Below are positions 1 through 8,136 of a stretch of DNA of 64,000 bases, piece after piece. The notes beneath the pieces are model-generated. The model did no database searches and was not told where the DNA came from. It saw only the letters and a program-made list of their open reading frames with translations. This stretch comes from Verrucomicrobiota bacterium. GTDB lineage: Bacteria > Verrucomicrobiota > Verrucomicrobiia > CAIQCK01. Position numbers and translations under genes: made by a program. The stretch covers positions 174,293 to 238,292 of the forward strand of contig JACRQF010000003.1 of the NCBI GenBank assembly GCA_016222825.1. Direction: 5' to 3'. How positions within the stretch are numbered: position 1 is the stretch's first letter; every line of letters starts with the position of its first letter.

Positions 1-588
1 CCAATAATTCTCCATCGTCACATTATCCGTGACTAGATTGCCGTTGAGCCAGACACTGACCCTGTCACCGACCATGCGGATGCGGAACGTGTTCCACTCG
101 CCAACGGGCTTGTCGGCCTTCTTGAGCGGCTTGCTGGGGTTGGTTTTGTTGTTGTAGAGGCCGCCAGAGCCGACGGGGTTCTCCCAAATCTGCACCTGCG
201 GCGAGCCGCGCAGGTAGATGCCGCTGTCGCCCTTCGGCAGAATCTTCCAGTCCACAAACATCTCGAAGTCGCCGTAGTCCTTCGCCGTGCACAGGCTCCG
301 CCCCTTGCCGTCGAACACCAGCGCGCCGCCCTCGGCCTTCCAATGCGCGCGCATGTTCTCGTCGGCCTGTTCCTGCAACCGGGCGCGCTGTTCGGTTGGG
401 AGCGCCAGGCGTTTGGCGGGGTTGTCGTTCGGCGCCTCGAGCAGACCTTTCCAACCTTCAAGGTCCGTGCCGTTGAACAGCGCGACGAAACCGGGCGGTG
501 GCACGTTGTCCGCGGCAAAGACAACGGGATGGGCAACAAGAGCGACAGCGGCGAAGAGGGTCGCCACACGAAGAGAGGTCATGCTCAT
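1..588 (-). CDS. DUF1080 (3-keto-disaccharide hydrolase-type) secreted protein, 3' end cut by window
   Basis: The reading frame is open from an ATG at 588 to the window edge (196 codons), so the C-terminus is missing. The N-terminus is a hydrophobic signal peptide ending near VVFAADN. The mature part begins GFVALFNGTDLEGWKG, the usual opening of the DUF1080 concanavalin-like fold. Later come CTAKDYGDFEMFVDWKI, GDSGIYLRG and GEWNTFRIRMVGDRVSVWLNG, all family hallmarks. Known members are exported hydrolases acting on 3-keto sugars or glycans and are very abundant in Verrucomicrobiota and Planctomycetota. A second ATG lies at 582. It is divergent from the PQQ propeller gene. The family call is firm; the substrate is unknown. 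Confidence 0.85.
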   Translation of the reverse strand, partial: MSMTSLRVATLFAAVALVAHPVVFAADNVPPPGFVALFNGTDLEGWKGLLEAPNDNPAKRLALPTEQRARLQEQADENMRAHWKAEGGALVFDGKGRSLCTAKDYGDFEMFVDWKILPKGDSGIYLRGSPQVQIWENPVGSGGLYNNKTNPSKPLKKADKPVGEWNTFRIRMVGDRVSVWLNGNLVTDNVTMENYW

Positions 589-738
589 GACGCCGCCCAG
601 CTTGCCAAGAAGCGTCGCCAAGTCAAGCCGCCGCCGCTTCGCCTGCCGTCTTCTCACGGAGGAGAACCACGCGCTTGCATCTGCCGTCGTGGGTGCTTAA
701 CCTGCCGAAGGTCGCAGTTCAACCGGAGCACAACAACC

Positions 739-2070
739 ATGAATACTCCGCCTCTCATTCCCAACTTCGCTCTTCGTTTCGCCCTCGTTCTCGCGCTGCT
801 GGCGGTCGCTTCGGACGGAGGCTCGCGCGCGGGCGCGGCCCACTGGCCGTCCTGGCGCGGCGGCGTGGATGGCAGCGGCATCTCCAGCGAGACGAACCTG
901 CCGCTGCAATGGTCCGACACGCAGAACATCCGCTGGAGCGTGAAGCTGCCGGAGCGCGGCAACTCCACCGCCGTCGTCTGGGGCGAACGCGTGTTTGTCA
1001 ACCAAGCCATCGAGGCGGAGAACCGGCGCACGCTGATGTGCTTCCACCGCGCCGACGGCCGGCTGCTCTGGCAGAAGGGCGTCGTTTACGCGGAGAGGGA
1101 GCGGACGCATCCGAGCAATCCGTATTGTTCCGCGTCGCCGGTGACCGACGGCGAGCGCGTGATCGTGAGCTTCGGCTCGGCGGGGCTGGTCTGTTACGAC
1201 CTCGACGGACACGAACTGTGGCGGCGTGACGTCGGCAAGCTCGACAACCTTTGGGGCAACGCTTCTTCGCCGGTGATTTTCGAGAACCTCTGCATCCACT
1301 ACTGTGGCCCGACGAAGAAAGCGTCGCTCGTGGCGCTCGACAAGAAAACCGGCAAGACGGTCTGGAAGTTCGATGAGCCGGCATGGGACACCGGCGACCG
1401 CACGGACGGCTTCAAGGGCAAGAACGACGGCGTCACCGGCTCATGGAGCACGCCCATTGTCATCCACGCCGGAGGCCGCGACGAACTGGTCATGACGTTC
1501 CCGCAGGAGGTGCGGGCGTTCGATCCGCGCACGGGCCGCGAACTGTGGCGCTGCGGCGGGTTGAGTCCGCTCATCTACACGTCGCCGGTCTTTGGAGAAG
1601 GCATCGTGGTGGGGATGGGCTGCTACTACGGCAACTCGCTCGCCGTGAAGCCGGGCGGCAGCGGCGACGTTACCGCCACGCAGCGCGTCTGGCATCAGGT
1701 GCGCTCGAAAGTCGGCATTGGCTCCGGCGTGATCAAGGACGGCTGCATTTACCACGTGCAGTCCTCGGGCGCGGTTACGTGTTTGAAGCTGATGACTGGT
1801 GAGCTTGTCTGGGAAGAGAAACCGCAGGGTGTGGGCAAGAAAGCGAGCAGTTGGTCATCCATCACGCTGGCCGGCGACCGCCTCTACTACCCGAACCAGT
1901 CCGGCGACGTGGTCGTGCTCAAGGCCGGCCCGAAGTTCGAGCAACTCGCGGTGAACTCACTGAAGGAGCCGACCAACGCCTCGATTGCGGTTTCCGACGG
2001 CGAGTTGTTCCTGCGCACGGAGAAGACGCTTTGGTGCATCGGCGCCAAAGCCGCCGTCCCTGCTCGCTGA
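739..2070 (+). CDS. Secreted PQQ-like (WD-type) beta-propeller repeat protein
   Basis: This 443-residue protein has a signal peptide (about residues 1-33) followed by repeated beta-propeller blades. Each blade carries a typical PQQ-repeat strand such as GRLLWQKG, GHELWRRD, GKTVWKF, GRELWRCGG and GELVWEE. The opening WPSWRGGVDGSGISSETNLPLQW is typical of the exported outer-membrane-assembly/PQQ-like family common in Planctomycetota and Verrucomicrobiota. The frame is open further upstream, but ATG 739 is chosen because it directly precedes the signal peptide. No quinoprotein dehydrogenase catalytic domain is seen, so the role may be binding or scaffolding rather than alcohol oxidation. Confidence 0.85.
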   Translation: MNTPPLIPNFALRFALVLALLAVASDGGSRAGAAHWPSWRGGVDGSGISSETNLPLQWSDTQNIRWSVKLPERGNSTAVVWGERVFVNQAIEAENRRTLMCFHRADGRLLWQKGVVYAERERTHPSNPYCSASPVTDGERVIVSFGSAGLVCYDLDGHELWRRDVGKLDNLWGNASSPVIFENLCIHYCGPTKKASLVALDKKTGKTVWKFDEPAWDTGDRTDGFKGKNDGVTGSWSTPIVIHAGGRDELVMTFPQEVRAFDPRTGRELWRCGGLSPLIYTSPVFGEGIVVGMGCYYGNSLAVKPGGSGDVTATQRVWHQVRSKVGIGSGVIKDGCIYHVQSSGAVTCLKLMTGELVWEEKPQGVGKKASSWSSITLAGDRLYYPNQSGDVVVLKAGPKFEQLAVNSLKEPTNASIAVSDGELFLRTEKTLWCIGAKAAVPAR

Positions 2071-2090
2071 ATCCGCATTGATCGGCTCAG

Positions 2091-3011
2091 CTACCGCTGA
2101 ATCCACTCGAAGAAGCCGAGCTTTTCGAGGTCGCTGCGCAGGTTGCCGGCTTGCTCGGCAGTGAGGCTTCCGTTCGGCAGCCGCGCCGGGCCGACGTCCA
2201 CGCCGAGCATCGCCATCACGGCCTTTGCGGCGCCCATGAAACCGTGTCTGACGAGGACTTGGATCAATTGCACCGAGCGGAACTGTTCGCTCCGCGCCAT
2301 GTCGAGGTCGCCGCGCTCGAACGCCGCGATGAGCCGGTGGTAAATCGGCGCGGCGAAGTTGTAGGTGCTGCCCACCGCGCCGCGCGCGCCCATCGCCAGC
2401 GCCGCCAGCAGCATCTCGTCGTAGCCAAAGGCCACGTCGAGCGTGCCGCCCGCCGCGCGGAGGCAGAGCTGGTATTCCATCAGGTTGTTGCTGGTGAACT
2501 TCAGCCCGGCGAGGTTCGGGATGCGCTGCGCTCCCTTTTCCAGAAACTCCGACGGCGACAACGCGACGCCGGTGAACACCGGGATTTCGTAGTAGTAGAA
2601 CGGCAACGCCGGCGCAGCCGACGCGATTTCCGCCATGCAATCCACCAGCGCGTCCACGCTGCGCGGCTTGAAGTAGCTCGGCGCCACCGCGGCGATGGCC
2701 GCCGCCTTGAGTTGCTGGGCCTGTTCGGCAAGCGCGCGGGCGTCGCCGAGGCAGTTGGAGCCGGCGTGGACGATGACCCGCAGCGGCGTGCCGCGCGCGA
2801 CCTCGGTCCAGCGTTGCGCGAGGGCGAGGCGTTCGTCGAGCGCGAGCGAGTGCGTCTCGCCCGTGGTGCCGCCGATGAAGGCGGCGGTCACGCCGTTGGC
2901 CAGCAGGTGGGCCGCCTGCTTTTCAACGATGGCGCGATTGAGCGAGCCGTCCGCGGTGAACGGCGTGTGCGGCGCGGCGATGAGTCCGTGAAGTGGCGTG
3001 GTTGTTTTCAT
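2091..3011 (-). CDS. Dihydrodipicolinate synthase/N-acetylneuraminate lyase family aldolase
   Basis: A 306-residue class I aldolase of normal family length. Visible motifs are GGTTGE (residues 47-52, carboxylate-binding loop), YYYEIP (139-144, catalytic Tyr) and the Schiff-base lysine in LAGLKFTSN (K171). The YYYEIP and KFTSN sequences resemble N-acetylneuraminate lyases more than DapA, suggesting cleavage of sialic acid or another 2-keto-3-deoxy sugar acid. There is no signal peptide, so it is cytoplasmic. It ends 20 bp after the convergent propeller gene and is followed downstream by an MFS carrier and glycan hydrolases, which fits sugar-acid catabolism. The exact substrate cannot be told from sequence alone. 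Confidence 0.85.
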   Translation of the reverse strand: MKTTTPLHGLIAAPHTPFTADGSLNRAIVEKQAAHLLANGVTAAFIGGTTGETHSLALDERLALAQRWTEVARGTPLRVIVHAGSNCLGDARALAEQAQQLKAAAIAAVAPSYFKPRSVDALVDCMAEIASAAPALPFYYYEIPVFTGVALSPSEFLEKGAQRIPNLAGLKFTSNNLMEYQLCLRAAGGTLDVAFGYDEMLLAALAMGARGAVGSTYNFAAPIYHRLIAAFERGDLDMARSEQFRSVQLIQVLVRHGFMGAAKAVMAMLGVDVGPARLPNGSLTAEQAGNLRSDLEKLGFFEWIQR

Positions 3012-3121
3012 GAAAGGCTGGCGGCATTGTGGCGGAGCGCCCGCGGCTCGTCAACTGTCGCGACGCGGCTTGTAATTGGCGACGGACCGTGAAAAGCTGC
3101 CGCCGGACCCGATCATCACTC

Positions 3122-3973
3122 ATGGAACAGACAAGAAGATTTCCAGGCTTCGGCCAGACGCTGCTGCTGATGCTGGCTGCCATTTGTCTCATTGTCGGCC
3201 TGACCATCCCCGTGGCGGTGGCTGACTTCCTGTTCAAGATGAAGCTGGTGGAGCATCCGGGCGTGATGGGCTGCATCAACCTCGCCGCGTTCGGCGCGGT
3301 CCTCATTCTGGGCGCGCTCCTCGCGAAGGCGCCGTTGCGCGAGGTCTTTCCGATGAAGCCGGTGCGGCCGGCGCTTGCGTTGCCGCTGATCCTGTCGGTG
3401 CTCGGCGCGGTCATCGTGCTCTCGGAGGCGGACAACTGGATGCGCACCGTGCTGCCGATGCCGCAATGGCTCGCGAAAGTCTTCGCCGACCTGATCATGG
3501 CCAAGAACAGTTTCTGGGGCGCGCTCTTCGCGCTGGCCATCGTCGCGCCGGTGACCGAGGAGCTTTTCTTTCGCGGCCTGGTCATGCACGGCTTCCTGAG
3601 CCGATATTCCGTGAGGAACTCCGTGCTGATCTCGTCGGTCTTGTTCGGGCTGATTCACCTCAATCCCTGGCAGTTGATCTCCGGCGTCGCGTTGGGGTTG
3701 CTGCTGGGCTGGTGGTTTGTGCGGACGCGCTCGCTGCTGCCTTGTCTGGCCGGTCACGCGCTGGCCAACAGCACGCTGCTGTTCGCCTCGTTCTTTCCCC
3801 TCCGCATCTCCGGCTTCAACGCCGGCTCGCCGCTCGACCGGACGGTGGAGTTTCAGCCGCTGTGGTTCAACCTGCTCGGCCTGGCGCTGCTCGTCGCCGG
3901 CGTGTGGCTCTTTGCCGCGTGGAGCCGCAAGCCGCCGGTGGAAACCGGCGCGTCAAACTCGCCGGTTGGCTGA
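3122..3973 (+). CDS. CPBP family intramembrane glutamic metalloprotease
   Basis: A 283-residue multi-helix membrane protein with the three CPBP (Abi/Rce1-like) motifs: EELFFRG (E146, E147, R151), FGLIHL (H179) and HALAN (H212, N216). These polar residues within helices form the active site in the Rce1 family. ATG 3122 is chosen because it begins a short hydrophilic leader and the first membrane helix; upstream codons have no family character. It is transcribed divergently from the aldolase gene, and its last 21 bp overlap the 3' end of the convergent MFS gene. The substrate is unknown. Confidence 0.88.
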   Translation: MEQTRRFPGFGQTLLLMLAAICLIVGLTIPVAVADFLFKMKLVEHPGVMGCINLAAFGAVLILGALLAKAPLREVFPMKPVRPALALPLILSVLGAVIVLSEADNWMRTVLPMPQWLAKVFADLIMAKNSFWGALFALAIVAPVTEELFFRGLVMHGFLSRYSVRNSVLISSVLFGLIHLNPWQLISGVALGLLLGWWFVRTRSLLPCLAGHALANSTLLFASFFPLRISGFNAGSPLDRTVEFQPLWFNLLGLALLVAGVWLFAAWSRKPPVETGASNSPVG

Positions 3974-5215
3974 GGCGGGGGTGCTCTCTCCCATGTCTTT
4001 CGGACGGATGAACAAGACCGCGATGGCGGAGAGCGCCGAGACGACGGCGCAGAGCGCGAACGCCACGGAGAACGAAATCCCCTCGTCGCGCATCCAACCC
4101 AGCACGACGGTCGCGCCCGCGCCGACACTGATGCTGACCATGTTCATGAATCCGTAGCCGGTCGCCCGATGCTCCGGCCGCGCGATCTGGCAGAGGATCG
4201 GCATGTTGTTGCAGTCGAAGAATCCCCAGCCGAGGCCGAAGAGAACCATGAACACAATCGCCGCGCCGATGCTCCACGCGTAACCGAGGCCGATCAACGC
4301 TGGCACGCACAACGCCATGCCGATGGCGCTGGCGTAAATGCGCCCGCGGTCCGTCACGCGCATCCAGTAGTCCGCCAGCGTGCCGCCGAGCAACACGCCC
4401 GCGAACGACGCGATCTGGATGTAGCCCGTCGCCGAGAGGCCGGCGGGGCCTTCCTTCAGCTTGAACGTGTCGGCTAGGAACGTCGGCAGCCAGTTCTTCG
4501 TCACCCATCCGCCGATGGCCGGCAGCGTGAAATACATCACCAGAATCCAGAACGCCGGCTGCGTCCAGAGTGAGCGCACCGTGTCGCCGATGGTGACGTG
4601 CACTTTGCCGCGCTGGCCGTCGCCGCCCGCTGACGGCGCGTCCCGCAGCGCGAGCATCAACACCACCGCGTAAGCCACGCCCGCCGCGCCGAACCACGTG
4701 AAGCAGTTCCGCCACGTGCTCATCTGCGCGATGTAACCGCCGATGCCGCCAAGCGCGAGGCCCGCGTAAATGCCCGTCTGGTGGATGCCCACCGCGCGCG
4801 CCCGTGTGCCGCCGGGATGAAAGTCCGCGATGAGCGCCAGCGCCGCCGGAATGTAGAACGCCTCACTGATGCCCATCAGCGCGCGGTAGAACTTCATCTC
4901 GCCGTAAGTGTTTGCGTGGCCGGTGAGCCACGTCACCGCCGACCAGACGAACAGGCTGCCGATGACCGTCCAGCGCCGGTTGAACCTGTCCGCCACGAAA
5001 CCGCCGATGGGACTGAGCAGCGCGTAGATCCACATGAAGATCGCCATCAGCACGCCGAAATCCTGATCGCTGCCGATGCTGGGGATGTCCGCGCGGATGG
5101 AGGCGCGAATGGTCGAGACCATCTGCCGGTCGAGGTAGTTCAGCATCGCCACGGGCCAGAGCAGCGCGACGACGGCCCATGCGTAGCCGGTGGCTTTGGA
5201 GGTCATCGAATTCAC
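3953..5215 (-). CDS. Major facilitator superfamily transporter
   Basis: A 420-residue polytopic membrane protein with about 12 hydrophobic segments. The first loop region contains ADRFNRRWTVIGS, the MFS motif A between helices 2 and 3, and LNYLDRQM after helix 1, which is typical of the anion:cation symporter/hexuronate (ExuT, GudP) subgroup. It probably imports a sugar acid or similar anion, matching the neighbouring aldolase, but this is inference. The first codon used is GTG at 5215; an in-frame ATG at 5206 is an equally plausible start. Its 3' end overlaps the CPBP gene tail-to-tail. Confidence 0.87.
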   Translation of the reverse strand: MNSMTSKATGYAWAVVALLWPVAMLNYLDRQMVSTIRASIRADIPSIGSDQDFGVLMAIFMWIYALLSPIGGFVADRFNRRWTVIGSLFVWSAVTWLTGHANTYGEMKFYRALMGISEAFYIPAALALIADFHPGGTRARAVGIHQTGIYAGLALGGIGGYIAQMSTWRNCFTWFGAAGVAYAVVLMLALRDAPSAGGDGQRGKVHVTIGDTVRSLWTQPAFWILVMYFTLPAIGGWVTKNWLPTFLADTFKLKEGPAGLSATGYIQIASFAGVLLGGTLADYWMRVTDRGRIYASAIGMALCVPALIGLGYAWSIGAAIVFMVLFGLGWGFFDCNNMPILCQIARPEHRATGYGFMNMVSISVGAGATVVLGWMRDEGISFSVAFALCAVVSALSAIAVLFIRPKDMGESTPASANRRV

Positions 5216-5367
5216 GTGGCGTTCAGTGTGGACATGCCGGATGAAAAGTCCAGACTTTCGGCGGGCGCACCTGCTCGCGAAGGAGTTCGGGGTTGAGCTT
5301 GATGAGGCCGCGGGTGCCCGCTAAACTGCCGTCGTCGCCAGCAAAAACTTCAGCCACGCCAGACGCC

Positions 5368-5733
5368 ATGCCCAAACACTCCCTCGTCGCCATCATCGGC
5401 TTCGCCAACAGCGCCGTCGCCGCCGTGGAGAACGCACTGCCGCGGTGCCTCGAAAAGAACGTGGATCCCCACCTGATTGTCGCTGAAGCCAAAGACCTCT
5501 GCGCGCAAGTCCTCGCCGCCGACAGGCAAGTCAGGAGCCTCCTCAGCCAAGCCAAAACCAAGGCCGCCGAACTGGCAAAACTCAAGCGCCAGCTCTATAA
5601 CAAAAGCAGCCAGTTGGTGGACCTGGGCATCTACGCCTGCGGCAAAAAGGAACCTGCCGGACAGGAGTTCTCCAGGATTCGCAGCAAGCTCCGCCGTCGC
5701 CGATCACCCCAACGGCCGGAAAAAAACACCTGA
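5368..5733 (+). CDS. Hypothetical helical protein, 121 aa
   Basis: No family is recognised. The protein starts MPKHSLVAIIGFANSAVAAVEN and is predicted to be largely helical. A heptad-like stretch of Lys/Ala/Leu (roughly residues 50-80) suggests a short coiled coil, and the tail is very basic (RSKLRRRRSPQRP). There is no signal peptide or membrane helix beyond the weakly hydrophobic N-terminus. ATG 5368 is chosen because the 25 upstream in-frame residues look non-coding; no clear Shine-Dalgarno is present. It borders a repeat-rich spacer downstream, so its C-terminus may be eroded. It could be spurious. Confidence 0.45.
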   Translation: MPKHSLVAIIGFANSAVAAVENALPRCLEKNVDPHLIVAEAKDLCAQVLAADRQVRSLLSQAKTKAAELAKLKRQLYNKSSQLVDLGIYACGKKEPAGQEFSRIRSKLRRRRSPQRPEKNT

Positions 5734-6423
5734 CGCCAACGTGCCGGATCGTTCCGCCGTCGCCGCCACCCCTCCCGCACACGCCGCAGACCGCTCCGGC
5801 GTCGTCGCGACACGCGCGGGAAGCTCCGCGACGTTCTTTCGCCTTGCCACAGCGCGTCGGCGAGTCTTCGGAGCACTCCCGCGAGATTGAAAAGCGTCGG
5901 GGCAAGTTGCGCCCCGATACACAACCCACGGTTTAACACGTCTGCGCAACTCGAATGAGCTACCGATCGTTGCCAATGACCGTCGGCGAGGCGTTTTTGA
6001 ATGCATCCGGGGAGCAAAAAGGTGCTCCGAAGCCTCCGTAGCTGCCATTGGAGCCTCAAACGCATCGGGGCGCGCATTGCCCCGATGTAAAATCGTCGTG
6101 TTTGTGCTTAAACTCGGGGTTTTAGCTTCTTCCCCGTTCTGTCTGGCGCAGAATTCCCGACTAGGTTGCCTATTTCGCGTCTTCTGTTTCACCATCGTCT
6201 TCAGAGCAGTGTGGAGCAACGGAGTGTTGGAGTATATGGAGTCGTGCAGCAGGCAAACCCAGCACTCCAACACTCCATTACTCCGCTCCGCCATGAGTAG
6301 TTGAAGCAGCCGCGGCAGCCGCTACACTGGGGTCAAGCAGCCCGTCATGGAAAAGCGAGGATCACGCGTGATATAATGGTATCTACAGCGCCTTTCAGAT
6401 TCATGACCACCAGAACGAATGAC
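5734..6423. repeat. Gene-free spacer with a cluster of palindromic repeat elements
   Basis: No convincing gene is seen in this 690-bp stretch; the frames through it read as low-complexity or repeat translations. It holds several short palindromes: GGGGC..GCGCCCC around 5904-5922, GGAGCA/TGCTCC around 6010-6029, an 8-bp hairpin ATCGGGGC/GCCCCGAT around 6063-6086, and a longer palindrome at 6213-6289 listed separately. Dense mixed hairpin families between genes are typical of dispersed bacterial palindromic elements. They may also terminate or stabilise transcripts. Confidence 0.6.
6213..6289. repeat. Dispersed palindromic repeat, copy 1
   Basis: GGAGTGTTGGAGT (6221-6233) is the exact reverse complement of ACTCCAACACTCC (6264-6276), with an outer GGAGC/GCTCC pair. 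A related copy lies at about 7967-8045 in the same orientation. The copies share the GCAGGCAAACCCA spacer, the CACTCCAACACTCCATT arm and similar upstream sequence (cttct..accatcg.cttca). The two copies bracket the gene at 6424-7974. Confidence 0.75.
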
Positions 6424-7974
6424 ATGAGAACTGCCGACGTGAGATTGGGAGAGTTACAAATCCACCGGCTTCCGGTTGCGGCGCTGTTGCTCGCGGTTGC
6501 GTTGGTTGCTGCGGCGCAGATCGCGCGCGTCGGCGCGGCCGAAGCCGCCACTTCGCCGGCCATCGCGCAGTCAGCCCCGGACGCTTTCCGGGCCTGCCGC
6601 ATCGAAGTCGTCGAGAAAGGCAGCGGTTGGCCGGTGCCGCTGGTGGAGTTGCGCACGACGCACAACGTCCGCTTCGTCAGCGACAACGCGGGGCTGATCG
6701 CCTTCGACCTGCCGGAACTGATGGGACGCCAGACGTGGTTTGATGTCATCGGCCACGGCTACGAAGTGCCCAAGGACGGCTTCGGCATGCGCGGCGTGCG
6801 CCTCACGCCGGAGCCTGGCAAGACCCTGCGCGTTGAAGTGCGCCGCACCATCATCGCGCGTCGCATGGGACGGCTCACCGGCGGCGGCATCTTCGGCGAA
6901 AGTCAGAAACTGGGGCTGGAGCGCGACTGGCGCGAATCCGGCGTGCTCGGTTGCGACAGCGTGCAGAACGCCGTGCATCGCGGCCGGCTCTTCTGGGCGT
7001 GGGGCGACACCACCATGCCGCATTATCCGCTCGGCATCTTCCACATGACCAGCGCCACCAGCGCCGTGCAGCCGCTGGCGTCGTTCGAGCCGCCGCTGCG
7101 CTTGCGGCTCGATTACTTCACCAACGACAAGGGCCAACCGCGCGGCGTCGCCGAGATGCCCGGCAGCGGCCCGACGTGGGCCAGCGGTTACGTCAGCCTG
7201 CCCGACAAGACCGGCGCGCCGCGGCTGGTCGCGTCCTACGTGAAGATCAAACCGCCGATGGATGCCTATCAGGCTGGGCTTGCTGTTTGGAACGATGAAA
7301 GCCGTCGCTTCGAGTTGTTGCGCGTGCTTTGGACCAAGTCCAACGACGCGCCGAAACCGCCGCCGTTCCCCGAGGGGCAGCCCGCGTTTTGGAAAGACGC
7401 CGCCGGCAAACAGTGGGTGCTCTTCGGCATCAACCTGCCGACGCTGCGCTGCCCGGCGACGTTCGAGGCATGGCAGGACGCCTCCACTTGGGAAGTGCTC
7501 AAGCCGCAGAAAACCGTGCCTGCCGCGAGCGATGGCGCAGCCGTCAAGCTTCACAGCGGCTCCATTGCGTGGCATCCGTGGCGCAAACGATGGGTCACCG
7601 TCTTCATGCAACACTTCGGCAAGCCCTCGGCGTTCGGCGAACTCTGGTATGCCGAGGCGGACACGCCGCAAGGACCGTGGGGCCCGGCCGTCAAAGTCCT
7701 CACGCACGAGAACTACACCTTCTACAACCCGCGGCTGCACCCGGAGTTCACCCCCGAAGGCTCGCCGATGCTCTTCTTCGAGGGCACCTACACCCACACC
7801 TTCAGCGACAACAAACAACCCACGCCGCGGCACGATTACAACCAGGTGCTCTACCGCCTCGACCTCGACGATCCCGCGCTGGCGCCGGCGCAGTTGCGGA
7901 TTGGCGGGGCTGCGCCTTCTTCTTCGTCTGCTTCTCCACCATCGCCTTCAAAGCGAAAAGCACCCATGGAGTAA
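6424..7974 (+). CDS. Secreted protein with carboxypeptidase-regulatory-like domain and propeller-type hydrolase-like region
   Basis: Starting at ATG 6424 the product is 516 residues. An N-terminal hydrophobic export segment (about 15-40) is followed by a small beta-sandwich-like stretch (VPLVELRTTHNVRFVSDNAG, about 70-140) resembling carboxypeptidase-regulatory domains. The rest has repeated Trp/Asp/Gly-rich strands (LFWAWGDTTMP, WFYNP-like FYNPRLHPEF, GELWYAEADTPQGPWGP) reminiscent of five-bladed glycosidase-like propellers; no catalytic residues can be assigned. ATGs at 6376 and 6403 are alternatives, and the more distal in-frame codons look non-coding. The last about 20 residues (Ser/Pro/Lys-rich) and the TAA stop lie inside a dispersed repeat, so the native C-terminus has probably been replaced. 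Confidence 0.7.
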   Translation: MRTADVRLGELQIHRLPVAALLLAVALVAAAQIARVGAAEAATSPAIAQSAPDAFRACRIEVVEKGSGWPVPLVELRTTHNVRFVSDNAGLIAFDLPELMGRQTWFDVIGHGYEVPKDGFGMRGVRLTPEPGKTLRVEVRRTIIARRMGRLTGGGIFGESQKLGLERDWRESGVLGCDSVQNAVHRGRLFWAWGDTTMPHYPLGIFHMTSATSAVQPLASFEPPLRLRLDYFTNDKGQPRGVAEMPGSGPTWASGYVSLPDKTGAPRLVASYVKIKPPMDAYQAGLAVWNDESRRFELLRVLWTKSNDAPKPPPFPEGQPAFWKDAAGKQWVLFGINLPTLRCPATFEAWQDASTWEVLKPQKTVPAASDGAAVKLHSGSIAWHPWRKRWVTVFMQHFGKPSAFGELWYAEADTPQGPWGPAVKVLTHENYTFYNPRLHPEFTPEGSPMLFFEGTYTHTFSDNKQPTPRHDYNQVLYRLDLDDPALAPAQLRIGGAAPSSSSASPPSPSKRKAPME

Positions 7975-8136
7975 TGGAGTCGTGGAGTCGCGCGGCAGGC
8001 AAACCCATCACTCCAACACTCCATTCCGCACCGCTCTCACCGCTCTCCATCGCCGCGAAGCCAGACCGGTGGAGCGAGAACGTGCTCTCGCGGCTGACAG
8101 TAGAAAACTGTCGCGAACAGAAGTGGCCCCGATGGT
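7914..8136. repeat. Dispersed palindromic repeat, copy 2, plus small hairpins
   Basis: This region includes a second copy of the GGAGT..ACTCC palindrome (core about 7967-8045). The upstream flank overlaps the end of the preceding gene, and the gene's TAA lies within the repeat arm. Downstream, GACAGT/ACTGTC forms a 6-bp hairpin with a 5-nt loop at about 8096-8112. The preceding gene (plus) and following gene (minus) converge here, so the hairpins may serve as a bidirectional transcription end. Confidence 0.65.

Noticed and set aside
6301..6423. Extended N-terminus of the 6424 gene
   Set aside because: The upstream in-frame codons read as repeat-like sequence and lack an export signal; ATG 6424 precedes the hydrophobic segment.
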